32,082 bases of DNA from Rhodocyclales bacterium (GTDB lineage: Bacteria > Pseudomonadota > Gammaproteobacteria > Burkholderiales > Rhodocyclaceae): assembly GCA_026399415.1 (NCBI GenBank), contig JAPLQZ010000069.1, forward strand, positions 1 to 32,082, given 5' to 3'. This document shows positions 1 through 8,302 of the stretch, piece by piece. The notes beneath the pieces were generated by a model. The model saw only the letters and a program-made list of their open reading frames with translations. It did no database searches and had not been told where the DNA came from. Numbering within the stretch: the first letter of the stretch is position 1; each line of letters begins with the position of its first letter. The position numbers were made by a program, and so were the translations under genes.

Positions 1-391
1 GACCGCGGTCAGCCAGAGTCCGGCCGGAATCACGGCCGCCAGCAGCGTATAGCCGAAGACGCCCGTGGCACGAAGGGACAGGACGCCGTTCTGGATGAAG
101 CGACTGCCGCCGGTAAACGGAAACTGCCGCTCGGTATTGGCCCCGTCGCAGCCGGACAGCGCATCGTAATAGTCGTTGATCACATTGGCCCCGGCATGCG
201 CCACCAGGGCGAAGAACAGCGTCGCCGTGGCCAGTGCCGGGCCGACAGCGATGCCGGAATACGCCGCGGTCGCAAGCCCCAGCAGGCAGCCGACGAAGGT
301 GACGGAAAGGAAGGCCGGTCGCGTTGCGGCGAAGTAGCGCAGGAATGGATTGGGCAGGGCATCCAGCGTCGGTTCCAGCGGTTTGGTCATG
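1..391 (-). CDS. UbiA-family prenyltransferase, MenA-like (3' end cut by window)
   Basis: Only the first 130 codons are in the window; the gene runs off the left edge. The visible part has hydrophobic segments and the NDYYD motif near residues 70-75, the Asp-rich Mg2+-diphosphate site of UbiA-type aromatic prenyltransferases, followed by FPFTGGSRFIQNG, which resembles MenA-like members more than UbiA of ubiquinone synthesis. Such enzymes attach a polyprenyl chain to an aromatic acid at the membrane. The ATG at 391 has GAGGA about 9 nt upstream. It starts 24 nt after the TlpA-like gene on the same strand, so it may be the last cistron of the nos transcript. The exact substrate (1,4-dihydroxy-2-naphthoate or another) cannot be settled from this fragment. 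Confidence 0.8.
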
Positions 392-415
392 TATCGCGTC
401 CTCGGTTGATCCTGT

Positions 416-931
416 TTACTTGAGTACCAGTTCGGCGGCGGCGTCGAGATCCGCCTTTTTCATGGCGCCCAGCTTGCTTGCGACGATCTGGCCATTGCGA
501 TTGATCGCCACGGTAAAGGGCAGGCCCGCGCGCACGTTGCCCAGCGCCTGCATCAGCGGGATACCCTGATCCTTCGCCAGCAGCACAGGGTAGTTCATCT
601 CGTAAGCCTTCATGAAATCGCGCACCGATTCCGCCTTGTCTTCGAGGCCGATGCCGATCACCACCAATCCCTTCTGCCGGTACTTGTCGTGGGCCCGGAT
701 CAGTTCCGGAATTTCGACGCGACAGGGCGCGCACCAGCGCGCCCAGAAGTTCACGATCAGGGGTTTGCCACGAAAACTTTCCAGCGCGACGAGTTTGTCG
801 TCGGTTCCGGCAAGCGTCATCGCAAACAGGGCGTCGCCACTGGCCGCCCGTGCCAAACCGGCCGTCACGAGCAATGCAAGCACGAACAATCGCCGCACCA
901 CCGGCGCCGACTCTTGACCGGGAATGATCAC
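416..931 (-). CDS. TlpA-like periplasmic thioredoxin
   Basis: This 171-residue protein has a hydrophobic N-terminal segment (about residues 14-28) ending in Ala-Arg-Ala, which looks like a signal peptide or anchor, then a thioredoxin fold with WCAPC at residues 66-70 and a cis-Pro candidate in LPFT. Proteins of the TlpA/ResA group reduce disulfides in the periplasm, for example in apocytochromes or copper-site proteins. The GTG start overlaps the nosY stop as GTGA, which implies translational coupling. An internal GTG just before the Arg-Arg of the signal segment is an alternative start. The position behind nosF-nosL-nosY suggests, by inference, a role in keeping NosZ or NosL cysteines reduced for copper loading, or in maturing the cluster's cytochromes. 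Confidence 0.85.
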   Translation of the reverse strand: MIIPGQESAPVVRRLFVLALLVTAGLARAASGDALFAMTLAGTDDKLVALESFRGKPLIVNFWARWCAPCRVEIPELIRAHDKYRQKGLVVIGIGLEDKAESVRDFMKAYEMNYPVLLAKDQGIPLMQALGNVRAGLPFTVAINRNGQIVASKLGAMKKADLDAAAELVLK

Positions 932-1755
932 GGCAGATCGCCACGACGAAACAATTGATAGCCGAGGGTCGCCGCCGCAACACCGACAACCGTCGGATAC
1001 ACCAGGGCAAATACCTTGTAGCCGGTGACGCCGAACAGGTCGAGAATCACATAGGCTGAAGGGCCCAGGACGATAAGTTGCGGATCGAACAAAGCCAGGG
1101 CGGCGGTGCGAAACACCTGCAGGGGATTGGCCAGGGCCACGGTCACGGCGACCTCCGGCGAGACCTTGCCCTGGATCATTACGCCGAGCAGGATCAGATC
1201 AAGGAACAGCAACAGTGTCAGCCAGACAACGAAGGCAGCGCCCTGCGCCATGTCGGTGCTGCGCGCCAGCGCCGAGATCAGCATGCCGATACCGAGGAAG
1301 CAGGCGGCCATTACCGCCAGCAAGGCCGTGTAATAGGTGAACATGCCCCACGGCACCTCGATGCCGCGCACCAGCGCGATCAGCACCGCCAACACCATGG
1401 CGCCGAACACCGGCAGAAAGATCACGATATAGCGGCCGAGGATCTTGCCCCAGAACCACGCCGCAAGCGATACCGGCAACGACAGCAGATATTCATAGAC
1501 GCCAGCCTCGCGGTCCCCCGCGACCGAACGTACAGTGGTGATAAGGACGAAGATCGGCAGGATCGCCATGGTCAACTGAATATAGGTGACGAGCAGGCGC
1601 GACAGGCCGATGAAGCCGAGCACGCGCGACTCAGTCAGACCGAACAGAAACAGCAGGGCGACAATGCCGCCGAAGACCAGCGTGTAAACCTGGAACCAGC
1701 GCGCACGCAGTGATTCGACGATGTCGAGTTTGGCGGTCAGCCAGAGTTGATTCAT
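928..1755 (-). CDS. nosY: NosY, ABC-type permease for N2O reductase maturation
   Basis: This 275-residue integral membrane protein has about six hydrophobic segments and a motif GDREAGVYEYLLSLPVS typical of ABC-2/NosY permeases. Its length matches the NosY family. NosY forms a membrane transporter with NosF, and together with NosD it is needed to assemble the CuZ sulfide-bridged copper site of NosZ. I chose the ATG at 1755, 4 nt after the nosL stop, because it begins at MNQLWLTAKLD, the usual N-terminus, and has AAGGG upstream inside the end of nosL. A longer open frame to 1923 overlaps nosL and is rejected. Its stop overlaps the start of the TlpA-like gene. Confidence 0.93.
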   Translation of the reverse strand: MNQLWLTAKLDIVESLRARWFQVYTLVFGGIVALLFLFGLTESRVLGFIGLSRLLVTYIQLTMAILPIFVLITTVRSVAGDREAGVYEYLLSLPVSLAAWFWGKILGRYIVIFLPVFGAMVLAVLIALVRGIEVPWGMFTYYTALLAVMAACFLGIGMLISALARSTDMAQGAAFVVWLTLLLFLDLILLGVMIQGKVSPEVAVTVALANPLQVFRTAALALFDPQLIVLGPSAYVILDLFGVTGYKVFALVYPTVVGVAAATLGYQLFRRGDLP

Positions 1756-1759
1756 TTTG

Positions 1760-2224
1760 CTATTTACCCTTGGCCAGCACGTGCTGCCGCATTTCTTCAA
1801 AATCGAAAGCGCCGGCCTGCGCATAGGCAATGGCGCCATAGTTGTAGGCCATCGGCGAGGTCTTGCCACCGGCATACTGTGCCTTGCGCGCCTCGAGCCA
1901 TTTGTCGCCCGCGCTGGTGACATCGGCCACCCAGAAACGGGTGGCGGAATCCGTCAGCCACGGATAGTCCTGCTGCTTGTCACGCATCCAGAACACGGCG
2001 CAACCAATGTCGTCGAACTTGAACACCGCGCTCTTCTCGCCGCCCCGCATCTGCGCAGCAAAACGGCGATCCGAAATCACCATGCTGCAGCGGGCACAGG
2101 TATCGCGATCCCATTTGATCTCGGCCATGCCCTCCGGCCATGCGCCGGAAGGACCGCAGGCAGACAGCGCAGCCGCCAGCGGCGTCAGGGCGAAACCGGC
2201 AGCGATGAAGCGGCGCCGATCCAT
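1760..2224 (-). CDS. nosL: NosL, copper-binding lipoprotein
   Basis: This 154-residue protein has an Arg-rich start, a hydrophobic stretch and a lipobox L-S-A-C at Cys23, so it is probably a lipoprotein facing the periplasm. It contains CARCSM at residues 43-48, the Cys-Met copper(I)-binding region of NosL. NosL is a copper chaperone that delivers Cu(I) for the NosZ metal sites. The ATG at 2224 shares its A with the nosF stop (TGATG), giving tight coupling; the frame also opens with a TTG at 2227, which I consider less likely. The gene order nosF-nosL-nosY is slightly different from the more common nosF-nosY-nosL order. Confidence 0.93.
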   Translation of the reverse strand: MDRRRFIAAGFALTPLAAALSACGPSGAWPEGMAEIKWDRDTCARCSMVISDRRFAAQMRGGEKSAVFKFDDIGCAVFWMRDKQQDYPWLTDSATRFWVADVTSAGDKWLEARKAQYAGGKTSPMAYNYGAIAYAQAGAFDFEEMRQHVLAKGK

Positions 2225-3135
2225 CAATTCGCCGCACCATCAGCGCCGTCCGCAGGGGATACCGTCCCCGGCTCGGCCGGAGACATAACTTCTTCAAGCG
2301 AGAAGTCGCTGATCAACGCCACATAGCGCGATGTCATGCCCATGAAACGCAGCCGGTCGGGGCCCGGCACATCGCCCTCCCATTCCAGTCCGTTGCCCAG
2401 ATCGCTGAAATTCCAGGCGAGCATCGCCTTGGCAAATGCGGCCTCGTTGCGTTTGATCGAGATACGACAGGAAAACTTTCCGGAAAGGGACACGTCATCG
2501 GCGACACGGTCATCCAGTACCACCTTGCCCATGTCCATTTCGATCACGCGATTCACCAGCGCCGAGACCTCGTTCAGTCGATGGCTGGAAATCAGCATGG
2601 TGACGTCCTCCTGCCGTTCGGCAAGAAGTTCGAAGAATATCTTGCGCGCTTCCGGGTCGAGGTTGGCGGCTGGTTCGTCCATTACCAGCACTTTCGCATC
2701 GCGCCCCAGCGCAATCGCGATCAGCAGTTTCTGCTTCATGCCGCCCGATAGCTTGACGAAGGGACGCGTCAGGATCGGCTCCAGATCAAGGCCCAGACGC
2801 TGCGCCAGTTGGTGAATGTTGGCAGGGTCGGTGCCGCACAGCGCGGCGGAAAAGTCGATCAACTGGGCCACCGGCATTTTCAGCGGCGGCGGCAGCTGCG
2901 GCACGAAACCTATCGTGCCCAGTACTGCGGTACGTTCCTGACGCGGATCACGACCAGCGATGGTGACCTGGCCGTCGAAGGTGTATTCGCCCAGCAGACA
3001 GCGGATCAGCGTGGTCTTTCCGGCGCCGTTGGAGCCGATCAGCGCGACGCGCTCGGACAGCCCGATCTCGAGGCTGATGTCATCGAGCACGCGCGTCTTG
3101 CGAAAGCTTTTTGAAACGTTTGAAAAACAGATCAT
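2224..3135 (-). CDS. nosF: NosF, ABC transporter ATPase for N2O reductase maturation
   Basis: This 303-residue ATPase has Walker A GSNGAGKT at about residues 34-41, the signature LSGGMKQ at about 129-135, and Walker B VLVMDEPAANLDP shortly after, followed by the SSH switch region. About 90 C-terminal residues lie beyond the nucleotide-binding domain, as in NosF. It powers the NosFY transporter that works with NosD in CuZ assembly. The start is the ATG at 3135, 19 nt after the nosH stop; longer versions of the frame would run into nosH. No strong ribosome binding site is visible, so translation may depend on coupling to nosH. Confidence 0.93.
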   Translation of the reverse strand: MICFSNVSKSFRKTRVLDDISLEIGLSERVALIGSNGAGKTTLIRCLLGEYTFDGQVTIAGRDPRQERTAVLGTIGFVPQLPPPLKMPVAQLIDFSAALCGTDPANIHQLAQRLGLDLEPILTRPFVKLSGGMKQKLLIAIALGRDAKVLVMDEPAANLDPEARKIFFELLAERQEDVTMLISSHRLNEVSALVNRVIEMDMGKVVLDDRVADDVSLSGKFSCRISIKRNEAAFAKAMLAWNFSDLGNGLEWEGDVPGPDRLRFMGMTSRYVALISDFSLEEVMSPAEPGTVSPADGADGAAN

Positions 3136-3154
3136 GATGTTCAGCAGGCGTGGT

Positions 3155-4132
3155 TCATAGCAGCTTGGAAAGGCCCTTGACGTCGAAGGAAAGCGAGCCC
3201 GTCGGGCAGGTATCGACACACAGTCCGCAACGGGTACAGTCGGGACCTATGGGTATTTCGGTGGCCACCGCGCGGCCCTTGATCACCGTGTCGAGTACGT
3301 GGGGCACCAGGCAGACCTTGCGGCAGTCGCCCTCATGAAAGCAGCTGTCCAGCGTGTACTTGATGCGCAGCGGCGAGAAGATGCCGACCACGCCGTAGGT
3401 GAGTCCGATCGGACAGGCATAGCGGCACCAGGCGCGGCGCGAAAAGAACACCTCGAATACCAGCAAAGCCAGTACCCACAGCAGGGCCAGCCCCGGCCCG
3501 TAGATCAGCGCCCGCGACAATATACCGGTGGGGGATATGGCTTCAAACACCGTGTAGCCGGTGCCCGCGGCGAGCGCGGCAAAGACGATCCAGGACAAGC
3601 TGCGCAAACGCCGATCGATGTTCTGGTCGGTCAACAACTTTTCCTTGACGAGGTAGAGGTGAATCTTCTCCGCGCCCTCCGCCAGCAGATGATAAGGGCA
3701 TACCCAGGAACAGAAGGTGCGCCCTCCCAGCAGCAGCCAGAGCACAAATACGGTGGCGGTGCCGATCACCAGATTGACGATGATGTGCTTGTGCGCCAGC
3801 ATGACCTGCAGCGCGGAGTTGAGATCGATCAGATGAAAGCCGACGAAGCGCGACGCCGTCAGCGCCCCTTCGAGGATCTGGATGTCGAACCAGAACGAGA
3901 AGGTAAACATCAGATTGACGATGATCAGCGTCGCCCAGCGCCGTTTGCGCCACTTGTGCGTATGAACTGCGTGGGCGCGGGCATGCAGCTTCTCGGCAAT
4001 CAGATCCCGGTTGCCACGCTTGTGGAGATGAATCTTTTGCGCCTCGGGAGCTATTGCCTCCGGCTTTTTCGGTTCGCGGCCGAACATCACCACGATCTGG
4101 TCGAAGAAGCGGCGGCGGAGGAAGGCATTCAT
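3155..4132 (-). CDS. nosH: NosH, NapH-like membrane ferredoxin (quinol oxidation module)
   Basis: This 325-residue protein resembles NapH. It has a cytoplasmic N-terminus rich in His and Lys, about four hydrophobic segments, two CxxxCP motifs (CSWVCP and CRYACP) after membrane segments, a Cys cluster CFHEGDCRKVC, and a ferredoxin motif CTRCGLCVDTCP near the C-terminus. In clade II nos clusters NosG and NosH are proposed to form a quinol dehydrogenase that passes electrons towards periplasmic cytochromes and NosZ. The ATG at 4132 overlaps the nosG stop as ATGA. A longer frame to 4207 lies inside nosG and is rejected. nosH is found where clusters with nosR would have nosR. Confidence 0.88.
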   Translation of the reverse strand: MNAFLRRRFFDQIVVMFGREPKKPEAIAPEAQKIHLHKRGNRDLIAEKLHARAHAVHTHKWRKRRWATLIIVNLMFTFSFWFDIQILEGALTASRFVGFHLIDLNSALQVMLAHKHIIVNLVIGTATVFVLWLLLGGRTFCSWVCPYHLLAEGAEKIHLYLVKEKLLTDQNIDRRLRSLSWIVFAALAAGTGYTVFEAISPTGILSRALIYGPGLALLWVLALLVFEVFFSRRAWCRYACPIGLTYGVVGIFSPLRIKYTLDSCFHEGDCRKVCLVPHVLDTVIKGRAVATEIPIGPDCTRCGLCVDTCPTGSLSFDVKGLSKLL

Positions 4133-4977
4133 GTATTCCACACCTCGCGCGCGTCGATGACAATGCAGGTCGGCTCGACCGGACAGATCATCTCGCAAAC
4201 ACCGCAACCGACGCAGGGCTCATGCACCACCGGCGACTTGCGTTTCGAGCCATTCGGCGCAAACACGGTTTCGATGGAAATCGCGCCCTTGACCGGACAT
4301 TCGCGCACGCACAGGTCGCACTCGGCAAGGTCATAGGGATGTTCGCTGATGCCGATCGGCTTCCAGCGGTTGACCTCCATATAGCGCATGCGCGCCGTGA
4401 AGGAGGCCCCCCGCACTTGTCCCTTGAAGCCCTTGCCCTGAATCGCCAGGCAGGCTTCCGGGCGCGTCAGGCGCGCGACGCCGATGCGCTCGCTCAGGTT
4501 CAGGGTCGGCTCGGGGTCCTTTTCCTTGGCCTTGAGGATCGGCGCCGCAGCTAGCTTTGCGCCCTTGCGAACATTGAGAAACGCGGGCTTCTTGTAGACC
4601 AGCGCACCGGTCGGGCAGGCCAGGATGCACTGCACGGCATCACAGGAGAAATCGCAGGCCTGCTCGCGCGCATCGATGTACGGCACGCCGACAGCAACAC
4701 CATCAACCAGATCCGCCAGCTTGATCGCCTGCACCGGGCAGACCTGCACACATTGGCCGCACTTGATGCATGAGGCCAGGAAATCCTTTTCGTCCAGCGC
4801 CCCCGGCGGCCGCAGACGCTTGGTCCGGGCGTATACCAGCGGCAGAAAACCTGAGAGCGCGGCGCCCATCACCCCGCCGGTGAGCAATATGGTACGCAGC
4901 CAGCGACGGCGCGCCTGCTGCAACCGCTCCCGCGAAGCAGGCGGCTTGGGTGTGGCCGGTGGTGCCGACTCGCTCAT
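4129..4977 (-). CDS. nosG: NosG, NapG-like ferredoxin with four [4Fe-4S] motifs
   Basis: This 282-residue protein has an N-terminal RRRWLRTI followed by a hydrophobic stretch, which looks like a twin-arginine signal or anchor as in NapG. Four cysteine clusters are visible: CIKCGQCVQVCP, a CDFSCDAVQCILACP region, CDLCVRECP and CVGCGVCEMICP, consistent with four [4Fe-4S] clusters. It is expected to sit on the periplasmic side and pair with NosH in electron transfer from quinol. Its start overlaps the nosD stop as ATGA and its stop overlaps nosH, so the three genes are probably translated as a coupled unit. Confidence 0.88.
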   Translation of the reverse strand: MSESAPPATPKPPASRERLQQARRRWLRTILLTGGVMGAALSGFLPLVYARTKRLRPPGALDEKDFLASCIKCGQCVQVCPVQAIKLADLVDGVAVGVPYIDAREQACDFSCDAVQCILACPTGALVYKKPAFLNVRKGAKLAAAPILKAKEKDPEPTLNLSERIGVARLTRPEACLAIQGKGFKGQVRGASFTARMRYMEVNRWKPIGISEHPYDLAECDLCVRECPVKGAISIETVFAPNGSKRKSPVVHEPCVGCGVCEMICPVEPTCIVIDAREVWNT

Positions 4978-6359
4978 CCTGTCACCCTGGTCCTTATCAA
5001 CTCCGGCTTGATGAAGCGCGGCTTGTCATCCTTCAGCGTCATTTCCGGCGATGAAAAAGGCGCCAGCCGCTCCAGAAAATCCAGCAGTTCCATCACCGGC
5101 GCCGTCTTGAAGAACTTCGCCGGAGGCAGCTCGATCCATATCTGGTCGGCATAGGCATAGAGCTCGTAAGGCGCGTCGCCAACGCCATCGTGATTGCGAT
5201 CGAAACCCTGATAGTCATCCCAGTAATTGCCGCGCCATTCGTTGAGGCCGGACTTGCCGCGACCGGCCTGCACCACGTTGGTCAGATTGCCTTCAAAGAT
5301 GTTGTCGGTGACGATGTTGCCACCCAGTTCACTGGTCAACTTTACCGCGATACCGTTGTAGGCGAAGCGATTGTTGCGCACCCAGAGCTTGCTGTCGGGC
5401 TGGAACGGCGACAGGTCGGAGCCGATGCCGACGGCGCAATAGATGATCTCGTTGCCTTCGATGACCGCATTGCTGGCTTCCTTGAAACCGATCGCCATGC
5501 CGGCCGCGCCCGTGGCATGGGAAATAAGGTTGTTGCGCATCACGCCGCCCTCGGTGTACATGAAGTAGACGCCGACGGCATTGTCGTAAAAACGGTTGTC
5601 CTCGACCACGTTGTTGTTGGCAAACATGAAGTGGATCGAATAGCGGCTGCGCATGCCGACGTTCTTGCGAAAGATGTTGTCGTTTGAATACCAGGCCACC
5701 ATGTCGCGCGAATCGGCGACTTCATTGCCTTCGATCAGGTTGCGGTCGCTGTACCAGAGGCGCAGGCCGTCGCCGCGCACCCCCAGTTCGCGCGGCTTGG
5801 AGCGGACCTTGTTGTTGCGCAGGACACTATCGCTCGACTGTTTGAGGTCGATGCCGAACAAACAGTTGTCGATCACCAGATTCTCGATCACGTTGCGGTG
5901 ACCGCGCACATCGAGACAGGAATCGTCGGTGTCGTGCGAATCGCCGGACCCAGTCAGATGCAGGCCGCGTAACACGGCGCCATCGGTCTGCAGCGAGAAC
6001 ACGGTACCCCTGTCACCGGCATCGATTGTGACTTGCCCGCCGCCTTCGATGATCAAGGGCTTGGTCATCACCACAGGACCGGAATACACACCGGGCGGCG
6101 GACGCAGCGTCGAGCCGGACGGCGCCGCATCCACCAAATTTTGGAACGGTTTCAAGCCATGCACGCGCTTGTCGCGCTCGTGCAGCATGTAAGTGGGCTT
6201 GGGCCGGTCGACACCGACTCTTGGTGCGGCCGACAGATCAGCCGTCGCGCCAAGAGCGGGAGGTTTGTCATCATCGCGATCTGCCGGACGCGCCACCAAC
6301 AACGATGAAACACCGAGCAGCAAGGCCGGCAGCAACGCCAGCCAGCGTTTGCGGTTCAT
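4974..6359 (-). CDS. nosD: NosD, periplasmic beta-helix maturation protein
   Basis: This 461-residue protein has a Sec-type signal peptide and then many short repeats of the N-x-I/V-x-x-N type (for example RNVIENLVIDNCLFGIDL and NVVEDNRFYDNAVGVYF), the pattern of a right-handed parallel beta-helix of the NosD/carbohydrate-binding CASH family. NosD works with NosF and NosY in assembling the CuZ site of NosZ. The ATG at 6359 follows the nosB stop by 7 nt. The length and the C-terminal PAPVMELL-like segment (here APVMELLDFLERLAPFSSP) match NosD of other bacteria. Confidence 0.95.
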   Translation of the reverse strand: MNRKRWLALLPALLLGVSSLLVARPADRDDDKPPALGATADLSAAPRVGVDRPKPTYMLHERDKRVHGLKPFQNLVDAAPSGSTLRPPPGVYSGPVVMTKPLIIEGGGQVTIDAGDRGTVFSLQTDGAVLRGLHLTGSGDSHDTDDSCLDVRGHRNVIENLVIDNCLFGIDLKQSSDSVLRNNKVRSKPRELGVRGDGLRLWYSDRNLIEGNEVADSRDMVAWYSNDNIFRKNVGMRSRYSIHFMFANNNVVEDNRFYDNAVGVYFMYTEGGVMRNNLISHATGAAGMAIGFKEASNAVIEGNEIIYCAVGIGSDLSPFQPDSKLWVRNNRFAYNGIAVKLTSELGGNIVTDNIFEGNLTNVVQAGRGKSGLNEWRGNYWDDYQGFDRNHDGVGDAPYELYAYADQIWIELPPAKFFKTAPVMELLDFLERLAPFSSPEMTLKDDKPRFIKPELIRTRVTG

Positions 6360-6366
6360 GACGGTA

Positions 6367-7350
6367 TCAGTTTGCCGATGACTCGCGCATCTGCCTGCGG
6401 CGCAGCAGTAACGCCATCATCAGGCAACCGGAAGCAATCAACAGCAGCGCGTAGCCCCAGTAGGGATAGGAGAAGGTCGAGAACTGCGCCACCTTGCCCT
6501 CGCCAAAAACCGTCGGCATGAAGGGCTTGACCGTAAAAGCGCCCCAGGGATGCATGTTGTGGCCGAAGAACCACAGCCAGCCCGCGTAGTCGACCACGAA
6601 GAACACCGGCAGCAGAGCGGGAACCAATGCCAGCAACAGTGAGAAGCCGTGGATTTTCCAGACCCCCAACAGGATGATCGCCATCGCCACAACCATCCCG
6701 GCCATCGACACCTGGGTGGCGAGTATCAAATTGGCTTTCCAGCGATCCAGCACTTCAGGCTGATTGAAGAAGGTGCTCGCCTCATGGTAGTAATGGGCAG
6801 CGAAAGCATCGAGCTGGCCCATGGCGACCTGATCGATCACCATCCATACGGCAATCGCCGCAAAACCGGCACCCAGAATCTTCAGTTGATTCTTCGGCTG
6901 CGTCGCCAGGAAACCCAGCAGCATGACGGCAAACCAGCCAAAGATGAACTTCGCCAAACGCAACTCGACCGGGGAACCGGTGTCGATCGGATACATCCCC
7001 ACATAGTGGTTGATGGTGTTCATTTCGTGAACGCAATCTAGGCTCTTCGCGTCCTTGTTCACGTCCTTGCCCTTGTCCAGAATCGGATTGAAACGAGGCG
7101 TGTCCTGGCCCAAGTCTGCCTGCAGGGTTTCGTTGCCCATCTGGGTGCCTTTTCCGACAGCGGTGCAACCGTTAAACACCCCGTTGAAGTGGAAGTGGAT
7201 ACGAATACCGTCAGGAAAGGCGTCCTTGGGGTAGTTGGGCGCCGTCAGCGAAACCCACCAGATCGGCGCAAAGTAGGCGGCAATCAAGGCCACCAATGCC
7301 ACCAGGGTCAGCCCGGTGATCAACATGTTCTGTTTTTTTTGGTCTTGCAT
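6367..7350 (-). CDS. nosB: NosB-like integral membrane protein of clade II nos clusters
   Basis: This 327-residue membrane protein has one N-terminal hydrophobic helix, a periplasmic-looking loop of about 100 residues containing Cys (NGCTAVGKG and LDCVHEMN) and His residues, and then about five more helices ending in a basic tail. The shape and position between cytochrome genes and nosD match NosB, a protein typical of clade II nos clusters whose exact role is not settled; an electron transfer role has been suggested. I chose the ATG at 7350 (AGAGAA upstream) over an upstream GTG at 7398 because it begins just before the first helix. Two stem-loops lie directly upstream. Confidence 0.8.
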   Translation of the reverse strand: MQDQKKQNMLITGLTLVALVALIAAYFAPIWWVSLTAPNYPKDAFPDGIRIHFHFNGVFNGCTAVGKGTQMGNETLQADLGQDTPRFNPILDKGKDVNKDAKSLDCVHEMNTINHYVGMYPIDTGSPVELRLAKFIFGWFAVMLLGFLATQPKNQLKILGAGFAAIAVWMVIDQVAMGQLDAFAAHYYHEASTFFNQPEVLDRWKANLILATQVSMAGMVVAMAIILLGVWKIHGFSLLLALVPALLPVFFVVDYAGWLWFFGHNMHPWGAFTVKPFMPTVFGEGKVAQFSTFSYPYWGYALLLIASGCLMMALLLRRRQMRESSAN

Positions 7351-7395
7351 TCTGTTCTCTGTTTGCGAGGGTGCAGACTGGCCGGAAGCGTCCCA

Positions 7396-7440
7396 CACTC
7401 CGGCATAAGCCAGAGTGCGGAAGCCTCGGTTGAGAGGCTT
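7396..7440 (-). other. Two tandem stem-loops between diheme cytochrome gene and nosB
   Basis: Two inverted repeats follow the cytochrome stop codon on the minus strand. The first (7421-7440) has arms AAGCCTC and GAGGCTT with a 6-nt loop. The second (7396-7417) has 9-bp arms CACTCTGGC and GCCGGAGTG with one U-G pair and a 4-nt loop. No T-run follows either, so they look more like mRNA processing, stability or attenuation elements than classical terminators. Confidence 0.6.
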
Positions 7441-8185
7441 ACTTCTTCTTGCTGCCCTTGGCTGGAGCTTTGCCCACCTTGCACATGGAGCCGGGCATGG
7501 TCAGGCTGGACTGATAGGCCGAAATCGCCACCAGTTGCTTGTCATCGTACTTCTTGATGATCGTGACCATATCCGGATTCGCATTGCGGCGCTTGCCGTC
7601 ACGGATCTCGGTCATCTGGCGCAGCAGATACTTGTAATGCTGTCCGGCCAGCACAGGGTAGAACTTGTCCTTGACGCCCTCGCCGTTGGCCTTGTGGCAT
7701 TCGATGCACTCCTTCTCGTACATCGCCTTGCCATCGGCGACCTGCTTGGCGGCGTCAGGGCCCTCGTACTTGCCATGGTCAGCCGGGATGCACAGACTCT
7801 CGATATAGGCCGAGACGTTGGCCAGTTCCTGGGCGTCGGTCAGTTCCTTGGCGAAGGGATACATGGTCGGATTGTCGCGCAGACCGGCGCGGATGTCGGC
7901 CATCTGCTTGATCAGCACCGTGGTGTGCTGGCCGGCCAGTTGCGGGAACGTGCCGTCGGGACGACCGGCGCCGGAAGGCAGGTGGCAGGCGCCGCAGACC
8001 TCGTAGCCCTCCTTGCCCGCCTTGGCGGTGCCCTTCATCTTGAGCGCTTCGATCTTCTCACCCTCCTGGGCGTTCCACTTGTAGTCCTTCGACTCGATGC
8101 CGGCCTTCTTCTCGGGCGGCGGTCCCGCCTGCGCGAATGCTGGGATCAGCGCCATTGAGAGCGCCAGTGTCAGTGCCTTGTACAT
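7439..8185 (-). CDS. Diheme cytochrome c of the nos cluster (NosC-like)
   Basis: This 248-residue protein has a signal peptide ending near Ala-Gln-Ala and two heme c sites, CGACH and CIECH, each in a c4/c553-like half with the LAGQH-x-Y/L-x-x-Q-M pattern that supports the heme. The C-terminus is Lys-rich. Two-domain cytochromes of this kind shuttle electrons in the periplasm; its place behind nosZ suggests it donates to NosZ or accepts from NosG/NosH. The ATG at 8185 has AGGA upstream; a longer frame to 8239 would cover the FNR-like box and is rejected. It appears to have its own promoter region (box at 8249-8262). Confidence 0.9.
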   Translation of the reverse strand: MYKALTLALSMALIPAFAQAGPPPEKKAGIESKDYKWNAQEGEKIEALKMKGTAKAGKEGYEVCGACHLPSGAGRPDGTFPQLAGQHTTVLIKQMADIRAGLRDNPTMYPFAKELTDAQELANVSAYIESLCIPADHGKYEGPDAAKQVADGKAMYEKECIECHKANGEGVKDKFYPVLAGQHYKYLLRQMTEIRDGKRRNANPDMVTIIKKYDDKQLVAISAYQSSLTMPGSMCKVGKAPAKGSKKK

Positions 8186-8248
8186 TTTCGATTCCTCATC
8201 AGTGTGTATGGACTGCCGCAATGGTCCCACATGCAACATCAGCGTTCA

Positions 8249-8262
8249 TTGATATTCCTCAA
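8249..8262 (-). promoter_or_regulatory. FNR/DNR-type box upstream of the diheme cytochrome gene
   Basis: The plus-strand sequence TTGATATTCCTCAA matches TTGAT-N4-ATCAA with one mismatch in the second half. Its centre is about 70 nt upstream of the cytochrome ATG at 8185. This suggests an oxygen- or NO-responsive promoter inside the nos cluster. I see no convincing -10 element at the expected spacing. Confidence 0.55.
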
Positions 8263-8302
8263 TGAAAGAGCTTGCGTGTTGCACGGGTCGGAGCCGCCGC
8301 CG

